Of a DNA stretch of 64,000 nucleotides, positions 27,038 to 31,935 are shown in pieces; the first letter of the stretch is position 1; every line of letters starts with the position of its first letter. Under the pieces are notes generated by a model. It saw nothing but the letters and a program-made list of their open reading frames with translations, was not told where the DNA came from and made no database searches. The stretch comes from CAVQNQ01 sp963714205 (GTDB lineage Bacteria > Acidobacteriota > Terriglobia > Bryobacterales > Bryobacteraceae), in NCBI GenBank assembly GCA_963714205.1, contig CAVQNQ010000002.1, positions 620,001 through 684,000 of the forward strand, read 5' to 3'. A program made the position numbers and the translations under genes.

Positions 27038-27866
27038 GCGCGAGACCGAGTTGGCGCGCGCCTATTACCGCGGCTATCAGGGCAAGACCGCTAAGCAAGA
27101 GAGTCGAAGAAGCCGGCTCCGGAACGCCGGTATCGACCTCGCCTTGAATATAATCGTTTCCGCAATCCGCCGAGGACCATAATATCCCGAGCTGCTCGGA
27201 GTCGATAAGGGTGCTGCTGCTGTTGAAACTCAGCGTAACGGCGTATTCCGCGCTGTTGGTCCCGTCGCCGTATGCCGCAACAGACACGCCTTTTCCAGCG
27301 GCCACCAGCGAACCGGAAGTAAGCAGCTCTGGCAAATTGGCCCGATAAACTAGATCCGGCGATCCGATCGCCTGCGATGCTGTTTCAATGCTGGACGTGT
27401 CTACCTGATAAAGGTCGCCGGCGATCAGCCCATTGTGGTTCACGAGCGGAACGGCGTATGTCAGGTACGGCTCGATGTTGGACTGGGGGTCGGCGAAATC
27501 CGTAACATTGGGGTCCACAAAATTACTGATGTTGTTTTCGCTGGCCGCCGCATAGAAAAAGAGATCGCCGGGAATAAGGGTCGGGCCCAGGCCTGAATCG
27601 AAGGATCCCAGCGCCAACTGCCCGTTCTGCGCAGTCACGCCGCCGAGGTTGCTGAAAAGGGTAATCGTCGTGAACCCGTTACCGGCGACCGTCACGCTGG
27701 CCTGCTGGATGTCGTAGACGCCGGCACTGCCGATGACGTCGCAATCGCTATACGGCGGGGTCTGACTGTAATTGCAGTTGTTCTGGGGCTGGTTGAAGAG
27801 ATCGCTTATTGTGCCAGCCGAGCAAAGGGCGGCGCCCAAAATCAGAAAAGCCAGCCCATATCTCAT
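26976..27866 (-). CDS. PEP-CTERM sorted exported protein
   Basis: 296 aa. N-terminal signal peptide (MRYGLAFLILGAALCSAG), a low-complexity secreted body rich in Ser, Gly and Thr, and the sorting signal VPEPASSTLLLSGLALIAAVIGARQL. In PEP-CTERM proteins this signal is recognised by exosortase and cut during export linked to exopolysaccharide. Normally the protein ends a few basic residues after the helix. Here 20-odd extra residues (rich in Arg, Pro, Ala) follow inside the 3' end of the ATPase gene, suggesting loss of an original stop. No exosortase gene is nearby. Confidence 0.8.
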   Translation of the reverse strand: MRYGLAFLILGAALCSAGTISDLFNQPQNNCNYSQTPPYSDCDVIGSAGVYDIQQASVTVAGNGFTTITLFSNLGGVTAQNGQLALGSFDSGLGPTLIPGDLFFYAAASENNISNFVDPNVTDFADPQSNIEPYLTYAVPLVNHNGLIAGDLYQVDTSSIETASQAIGSPDLVYRANLPELLTSGSLVAAGKGVSVAAYGDGTNSAEYAVTLSFNSSSTLIDSEQLGILWSSADCGNDYIQGEVDTGVPEPASSTLLLSGLALIAAVIGARQLGLAPTRPLRGAGPRPAQAARNSG

Positions 27867-27998
27867 GCCCCATAGTTATCTCGATTTTGTTTTCAAGAGA
27901 ATAGGCCTGGAGGATCAAATAAAATCAGATCCACCATGACCTTGGTTCTCTGAGAGTTCGGTAACGTCGTTTTAGGCTTGAGGCTAATAGGTCCTACG

Positions 27999-28006
27999 GA
28001 TTTATC
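27999..28006. repeat. 8-bp target-site duplication, left copy
   Basis: GATTTATC immediately before the left inverted end of the transposon. The same eight bases follow the right end at 31903-31910. The match extends to 12 bp (CGGATTTATCCG at both sides) because the target is itself a near-palindrome, so a duplication of 8 to 12 bp is compatible. Eight is the length known for the IS1595 family. Confidence 0.85.
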
Positions 28007-28029
28007 CGTGATTATCTACTTGACAACAA
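28007..28029 (+). repeat. left terminal inverted repeat of the transposon
   Basis: Begins CGTGATTATCTACTTGACA and continues ACAA. It is the exact reverse complement of 31880-31902. Three more bases outside (28004-28006) also match but belong to the duplicated target. Confidence 0.92.
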
Positions 28030-28136
28030 CAAGCCCACAGAACCACAATGGGTTGTGGTGACAGGCCGGTGAACAAGAGACAGAGAAAGAAGGCCGCAAA
28101 GAAGGTGCTGGCCCGCTTGGTTGGCGGGCCGAGACG

Positions 28137-28274
28137 CTAGCCGCGCTTCTTGGCCGCCCGCTTCGCCTTCGGTGCCCGCTTGCGCGGTATATCGGCCAGC
28201 GGTATGGGCGGCGTATTTAGTAGGGCGCGGATGACGGCCTTAAACTGGTCCTTGGGGACCTTTAGTGCGTCCAT
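28137..28274 (-). CDS. small basic protein, transposon cargo
   Basis: 45 aa, too short for most gene finders. Starts MDALKVPKDQFKAVIRALLN and ends in a Lys/Arg/Ala-rich tail (PRKRAPKAKRAAKKRG). The style matches short hypothetical proteins common on bacterial mobile elements. No clear ribosome site precedes the ATG at 28274, but a TATACT box lies about 10 bp upstream, which would fit a leaderless transcript. Function unknown. A shorter basic frame on the plus strand (28048-28140) converges on it and is much less convincing. Confidence 0.5.
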   Translation of the reverse strand: MDALKVPKDQFKAVIRALLNTPPIPLADIPRKRAPKAKRAAKKRG

Positions 28275-28379
28275 TGTGACTAGTATAGCGTAGGTGTTTT
28301 TATTTTGGCCCGGTACTTGCTATCGGTGTCCCGCACGTCATATCATTAAGGAGCGGACTATTTTCACCTTTTGTTCGCC

Positions 28380-28952
28380 ATGGGTGATAAAATGCGCAAG
28401 AATCAGATCAACGAGAACCTGGAGCGCTTCCGCGAGCTGGTCTTGTACATCAGCCAGAAATGCGCAAATGACCCGCGTTTTGGCGCTACCAAGCTTAACA
28501 AAATACTATATTTCTCGGATTTCGTCTGCTACGCACATTACGGGCAACCACTGACAGGAGTTGAGTATCAGAGGCTACCGAACGGGCCAGCACCGCGGCG
28601 CTTACTGCCGATTCGTGAGGAAATGCAGCAAGAGGGATCACTGGGAATCCAGGAAGTCCCCCTCCGGAACGGAAGGATGCAGGTTCGGACTGTGAATCTT
28701 CGCCAGCCCAATCTGGATATCTTCAGCGCGAAGGAAATCGCCCTGGTTGACTCGGTTATAGAGGCGCTCTCTAACGAAACCGCTCAGGGCGTGAGCGACC
28801 TGAGCCATAACATGGTCGGATGGAAGGTGGCGCGGGATCAGGAGAATATTCCCTACACAACGGTTTTTCTCTCCGACGCTCCGTTGAATGATATCGATAT
28901 CCAGCGAGGTAGAGAGGTTGCAAAGGAATTCGACCTGGTTGCTCAGGCTTAG
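28380..28952 (+). CDS. Panacea-domain (DUF4065/SocA-like) antitoxin
   Basis: 190 aa from ATG 28380; an ATG at 28392 (MRKNQINENLERF) has GGGTG 7 bases upstream and is an equally good start. The Panacea fold is recognised by FGATKLNKILYFSDFVCYAHYGQPLTG followed by YQRLPNGPAPRRLLPIREEM, matching the family's 'KLNKLLYF..D......G.P.T...Y....GPV' pattern. Panacea proteins neutralise many unrelated toxins. Its stop overlaps the start of the RelE-like gene, the usual arrangement of a toxin-antitoxin operon. AGGAG at 28349-28353 is too far away to serve either start. Confidence 0.78.
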   Translation: MGDKMRKNQINENLERFRELVLYISQKCANDPRFGATKLNKILYFSDFVCYAHYGQPLTGVEYQRLPNGPAPRRLLPIREEMQQEGSLGIQEVPLRNGRMQVRTVNLRQPNLDIFSAKEIALVDSVIEALSNETAQGVSDLSHNMVGWKVARDQENIPYTTVFLSDAPLNDIDIQRGREVAKEFDLVAQA

Positions 28953-29235
28953 GACAATCCGCCAAGAGCCGAAGTTCGATGAACAACTTCGTGAGCTTGG
29001 GATCTCATGCCGACGACTGGATGAAATCCTTGACGGTGTTTGCTTCGGCCTAGCTCGCGACCCCGAGTCGTTTGGGGTCGTCCCAGGCACGCACCTTTCA
29101 ATTCTCAAGACGGCCGTGTTTCCGCAAGCGCCTTCATTACGGATCTTCTTCACCTATACCGACAATGAAGTTTGCTTGCTGTGGGTTGAATTGTGCGAAG
29201 ACGACGTGCCACCATTCGTTCGATATGAGGAGTAG
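28939..29235 (+). CDS. RelE/ParE-like putative toxin
   Basis: 98 aa if it starts at TTG 28939, 14 bp inside the antitoxin gene, with AAAGGA upstream. An ATG at 28888 would add 17 residues and overlap more deeply. The body (DEILDGVCFGLARDPESFGVVPGTHLSILKTAVFPQAPSLRIFFTYTDNEVCLLWVEL) has the helix-helix-then-beta-sheet look of RelE/ParE ribonuclease or gyrase toxins, with basic residues between strands. Family assignment is by pattern only. Its partner would be the Panacea protein just upstream. Confidence 0.6.
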   Translation: MLRLRTIRQEPKFDEQLRELGISCRRLDEILDGVCFGLARDPESFGVVPGTHLSILKTAVFPQAPSLRIFFTYTDNEVCLLWVELCEDDVPPFVRYEE

Positions 29236-29245
29236 CCGAGTGAGC

Positions 29246-29326
29246 GGAGGGCGGGGGATCGGACCCCATGCCCGGCAGAGCATTGCGGTTTATAAGACCG
29301 CTCCTAGCGCCAGCTAGACGCCCTCC
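29246..29326 (-). tRNA. tRNA-like gene: allo-tRNA, 8/4 branch, anticodon UAU
   Basis: Read on the minus strand, 81 nt fold into a cloverleaf. The acceptor is 8 bp (29326-29319 with 29253-29246). The D stem is 6 bp with one U-G pair (29318-29313 with 29308-29303) and the loop is UGGC. The anticodon stem is 5 bp, GCGGU/ACCGC, around loop CUUAUAA, giving anticodon UAU (29294-29292). A 5-bp variable arm spans 29283-29268. The T stem is 4 bp, GGGG/CCCC, with loop UCCGAU, one base shorter than usual. The next base is G (position 73) and no CCA is encoded. The 8/4 branch, long variable arm and selenocysteine-tRNA-like D arm match the allo-tRNA class reported from Acidobacteria. G73 plus a long arm suggests serine charging; UAU would read AUA. 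Confidence 0.72.
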
Positions 29327-29383
29327 GAAGTTGGCGGGAAGCCTGCCCGAACAGGCCTCCCGGTTGGTTGAACGGTTTTGATT

Positions 29384-29521
29384 TTAGCGTCCCTTACGGA
29401 TCGGAAATGCTTTGAATCCGTAATCGGAAGCGTAGAGATAACACTTCTTTCGCCAGTGCCATATACGGGCAGCAAACAAGTCCGTTTGACCTTCTGGCTG
29501 AGGTTTAGGCTTTGTGGCCAT
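29384..29521 (-). CDS. 45-aa protein upstream of the tRNA-like gene
   Basis: Starts MATKPKPQPEGQTDLFAARI at 29521 and ends FPIRKGR. The ribosome site is near-perfect (AGGAGG, spacer of 5, ATG), which is the main reason to believe in so short a gene. The centre is aromatic and basic (WHWRKKCYLYASDYGF). It is 57 bp upstream of the tRNA-like gene on the same strand, so the two could share a transcript; a hairpin with arms GCCTG/CAGGC lies between. One codon is AUA, the codon the neighbouring tRNA-like gene would read. No family recognised. Confidence 0.62.
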   Translation of the reverse strand: MATKPKPQPEGQTDLFAARIWHWRKKCYLYASDYGFKAFPIRKGR

Positions 29522-29552
29522 TTCAACCTCCTATGGTTGTAGGGTCCACCAT

Positions 29553-29596
29553 GGCCCGGTCTGGTGAGTTTACGAGGCTCGCTTCCAGACCGGGCC
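29553..29596. promoter_or_regulatory. 12-bp perfect stem-loop
   Basis: GGCCCGGTCTGG (29553-29564) and CCAGACCGGGCC (29585-29596) are perfect complements around a 20-nt loop. It lies in the gap between the 45-aa gene and the DUF5343 gene, both on the minus strand. It could end DUF5343 transcription or form part of the 5' leader of the small gene. No T tract follows on the minus strand. The remaining gap up to 29727 shows no gene I can support. Confidence 0.55.
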
Positions 29597-29727
29597 TTCC
29601 TGTTTAGGCCCTCAGTGCCGGCGGCCGTGAGCGCTGGGGGCTATCGTCCTCCTTATCATCGCTTCCGTCCTTTAGTCACTAAACCCTGCATACGTCTACA
29701 AACCTATTGCTCCCTAATACCCCCAGT

Positions 29728-30462
29728 TCACGCTGTCGGCTCTTCCGCAGCCCGAAACGATGGTATTTCGACGGGATTCCCTTCGGGCTGCTTATACCCG
29801 TCGAGTTTGTCAATTAGATCGAACACAAACTTCCGATCCTCTGGATTCAGGGCAAAGAGATCAAGGGTTGCGGAAAGCGTAAGCGTTCCTCCGCTTTGCA
29901 GGCGCACCGTCTTTGAGGTTCCAGATTTCGCTTGCTGCTCAATGGCAGCAGGTGCGCTCTGGCGGCGTGGTGCGCGTTTTCGTTGGGCGGTTGTCCGCCC
30001 CCCGTTTGCTCCCTTCTTAGGCAACAACAGTGGCGACAGCTCGATTCCGGCATACTCTGCAGCCGAAACAAAAAAACGCACCGCCTTTTCCTTGGTGTCG
30101 CCCACGTTGCCGTAGGCGTCCGCAATCTTCTTTTCGACCTCGGCTGGGGTAGCCTTCTTAAGGTTGATTGCGAACAGTTCGGAGTACCGTCTCTGGAGAA
30201 TCTCAGACAACTTCTCTTTGCGCCGGCGTTCTACGGAGTTGCAGAGTTCCGCAAGATCCGGGAGCGGTTTGTTGTCCTGATCAATCAGGCCGAGAAATCG
30301 CAACGCCGTGAAGAACTGGTTTTGGACAGAGTATGCCATCCCTGGAAATACGCTCTTGTCAATGACGTTGGGGATTTCCCCCTTCGAAAGTGCCGTGATG
30401 GAGTTCTCAAAGGTCTTCCATGATACGTAAACTGCCGCGAGCTTCTTTTCGGCGTCCGCCAT
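29728..30462 (-). CDS. DUF5343-domain protein, transposon cargo
   Basis: 244 aa from ATG 30462, with GGAG 6 bases upstream. The N-terminal half matches the DUF5343 pattern (YVSWKTFENSITALSKGEIPNVIDKSVFPGMAYSVQNQFFTALRFLGLID). A basic linker rich in Ala, Arg and Gln follows, then a C-terminal segment (KTVRLQSGGTLTLSATLDLFALNPEDRKFVFDLIDKLDGY). The domain often sits in accessory regions but has no established activity. It is transcribed away from the 85-aa gene, and two palindromes lie in the shared promoter region. Confidence 0.68.
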   Translation of the reverse strand: MADAEKKLAAVYVSWKTFENSITALSKGEIPNVIDKSVFPGMAYSVQNQFFTALRFLGLIDQDNKPLPDLAELCNSVERRRKEKLSEILQRRYSELFAINLKKATPAEVEKKIADAYGNVGDTKEKAVRFFVSAAEYAGIELSPLLLPKKGANGGRTTAQRKRAPRRQSAPAAIEQQAKSGTSKTVRLQSGGTLTLSATLDLFALNPEDRKFVFDLIDKLDGYKQPEGNPVEIPSFRAAEEPTA

Positions 30463-30473
30463 AATCATCTCCG

Positions 30474-30543
30474 TTGTACCACTTCGGTACAAGCCAATAT
30501 TACCGTAGAATTTTTTCTACGGCAAGTGTTGGCGTAGAAAATT
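30474..30543. promoter_or_regulatory. two palindromic operator-like sites in a divergent promoter region
   Basis: Site 1: TTGTACC (30474-30480) and GGTACAA (30486-30492), 5-nt spacer, directly in front of the DUF5343 ribosome site. Site 2: CCGTAGAA (30503-30510) and TTCTACGG (30515-30522), 4-nt spacer, followed by a third half-site CGTAGAAAATT at 30533-30543. Their place between two divergent genes suggests autoregulation by one of the products. Confidence 0.5.
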
Positions 30544-30583
30544 AGCGATTGCAGTATATGCCTACGAGTCGTAATCTAAGGAC

Positions 30584-30841
30584 ATGGCAGAGCAACTCCA
30601 TCCCGGACAATTAGTTACGGTTAACGCTTACCCCCGAAAGCGTCCTACCGTAAAAGTGGTCGAAGACCGTGGAGATGTCGTACTGATTTGCAAATCGGAA
30701 GAATACGACGCTGCAGTGGCCGAAAACCGCGCCCCAATTGCGGTGGGTTTTCACCGTGAGGACGTACTGGAAATCGTCACCAAGAAGGACGCCTCTTCCG
30801 AGGTGCCGATTGAGCGACGCAGTTCAATGGCTGGCGACTAG
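30584..30841 (+). CDS. 85-aa protein of unknown function, transposon cargo
   Basis: Starts MAEQLHPGQLVTVNAYPRKR after a weak AAGGA site. The pattern of short beta strands (QLVTVNAYP, TVKVVEDRGDVVLICKSEEYDAAV, APIAVGFHREDVLEIV) suggests a small beta-barrel or SH3-like fold. It is divergent from DUF5343 and its stop is 3 bp from the stop of the convergent transposase gene. Not recognised; a regulator or partner of DUF5343 is possible. Confidence 0.55.
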   Translation: MAEQLHPGQLVTVNAYPRKRPTVKVVEDRGDVVLICKSEEYDAAVAENRAPIAVGFHREDVLEIVTKKDASSEVPIERRSSMAGD

Positions 30842-30844
30842 CAC

Positions 30845-31843
30845 TTAAAGCGGCTCGTCTTCCAGCGTCACTTCCGGCCCGTTGCCCCGTTCTCCTTCCA
30901 GCGGTTCGATGAGCTTCGCGTACGGCAGCGTGGACCCTATCAGAAGCGCCGCAATCACCAGCGCCCACGGATTCTCTTCTTCTCGGTTATTGAACCGGTA
31001 TGTGAACTCGGCAAGGTACCGTTGCAGGTGCTTCACGCTGACCTTGTGGAACGAACCTATCAGGCCGCGCTTGAACAGGCTCCAGAAGTTCTCTACGCCA
31101 TTGTTGTGGACTTGGCCGTTCACGTACTCGCCCCGGCTGTGAATCACTATCGCGTGCTTGCGACCGGTTGTGCGGAGGGAACGGTACGCAGCGCCTTCGT
31201 CCGTGTAAACCGTGGCACTCTTCGATACGCGATCCTCGATAACGCCCGTCACTACCTGCCTACTCTCTATCGGCACGGGTTCGGCATGAATCTTTGAGTG
31301 CTGGCCCTTTGTCCGACGTTGCAGCAAGCCAAACACGGGCTGTTTGCCATATTTCGCCCGTTGCCGGCGCGGGTCGTACTTGCCGCCCACAAACGTGGCA
31401 TCGGCTTCAACGACTCCCTCAAACACGGCGGGAGCACTGCCGATCATGGCTTCCCGAATGCGGTGAGAGAGATACCAGGCTGTTTTGTAGGCCACGCCCA
31501 GATCACGCTGCATCTGCTTCGCGCTAATTCCCTTCTTGGCATTTACCATTAGCGCCGCCGCCATGAACCATTTTTCGAGCGACAGGTGGGAGTCGTTGAA
31601 GATCGTTCCTTCTGTGACAGAGAACTGCTTGCCGCATTCCAAGCAGACGTACAGAATGCGGGCCGGAACCGGCTGCCCTTTCCGCGCTCCGCTCTTGCGG
31701 ACGCTGGCTTGTTTGACGTACTTCGAAACCCGCTTGCTCTCGCAGGCTAGGCAGGTAATACCATCCGGCCAGCGCATCTTTTCGAGGAAGTCGTTGCAGG
31801 ATTCAGCGGTGGCGAATTGTTGGGCTACGTCTATGAGGTTCAT
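30845..31843 (-). CDS. IS1595-family (ISXO2-like) transposase
   Basis: 332 aa. An N-terminal zinc ribbon (CLAC near residue 31 and CLEC near 72, with WPDGITCLACESKRVSKY) precedes the DDE/N nuclease. Catalytic blocks are GVVEADATFVGGK, TVYTDEGAAYRSL and the C-terminal VHNNGVENFWSLFKRGLIGSFHKVSV, the ISXO2-like signature. The frame is intact and uses ATG 31843, 37 bp from the right inverted end. It is the only mobility gene, so it should move the whole element. Confidence 0.93.
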   Translation of the reverse strand: MNLIDVAQQFATAESCNDFLEKMRWPDGITCLACESKRVSKYVKQASVRKSGARKGQPVPARILYVCLECGKQFSVTEGTIFNDSHLSLEKWFMAAALMVNAKKGISAKQMQRDLGVAYKTAWYLSHRIREAMIGSAPAVFEGVVEADATFVGGKYDPRRQRAKYGKQPVFGLLQRRTKGQHSKIHAEPVPIESRQVVTGVIEDRVSKSATVYTDEGAAYRSLRTTGRKHAIVIHSRGEYVNGQVHNNGVENFWSLFKRGLIGSFHKVSVKHLQRYLAEFTYRFNNREEENPWALVIAALLIGSTLPYAKLIEPLEGERGNGPEVTLEDEPL

Positions 31844-31879
31844 GTGCGGCCTCTAGATGTAGTATGCCGCTAGTCTCGA

Positions 31880-31902
31880 TTGTTGTCAAGTAGATAATCA
31901 CG
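31880..31902 (-). repeat. right terminal inverted repeat of the transposon
   Basis: Reads TTGTTGTCAAGTAGATAATC and then ACG on the plus strand, the exact reverse complement of the left end at 28007-28029. The target duplication GATTTATC follows at 31903-31910. Confidence 0.92.
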
Positions 31903-31935
31903 GATTTATCCGAGAGAACGGCCTCATCTTCGGCT

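Larger units (their letters stand above)
28007..31902. mobile_element. IS1595-family transposon with cargo genes (about 3.9 kb)
   Basis: The element is bounded by 23-bp perfect inverted ends and an 8-bp direct duplication, and its transposase gene (30845-31843) is intact and adjacent to the right end. Ordinary IS1595 elements are around 1 kb. This one carries about 2.8 kb of other genes: a small basic protein, a Panacea-antitoxin/RelE-like toxin pair, a tRNA-like gene, a 45-aa protein, a DUF5343 protein and an 85-aa protein. It landed between the PEP-CTERM gene and the 3' end of TonB receptor copy 2, 33 bp from that receptor's stop codon, so neither gene is broken. Confidence 0.88.

Noticed and set aside
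27867..27998. Possible regulatory RNA left of the transposon
   Set aside because: No stable stem or promoter motif could be made out; treated as upstream region of the PEP-CTERM gene.
27997..28003. Extending the transposon ends to CGGAT outside the 23-bp repeats
   Set aside because: The extra matches come from the near-palindromic target CGGATTTATCCG, which is also a direct repeat, so it is better read as target duplication.
28048..28140. 30-codon basic frame on the plus strand at the left end of the transposon
   Set aside because: No ribosome site and it converges head-on with the better-looking 45-aa minus-strand gene.
29246..29326. Reading the cloverleaf on the plus strand or as a canonical 7/5 tRNA
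   Set aside because: On the plus strand the T-like arm would be at the 5' end. A 7-bp acceptor forces a broken T stem and leaves extra bases before the D arm, while the 8/4 fold pairs cleanly.
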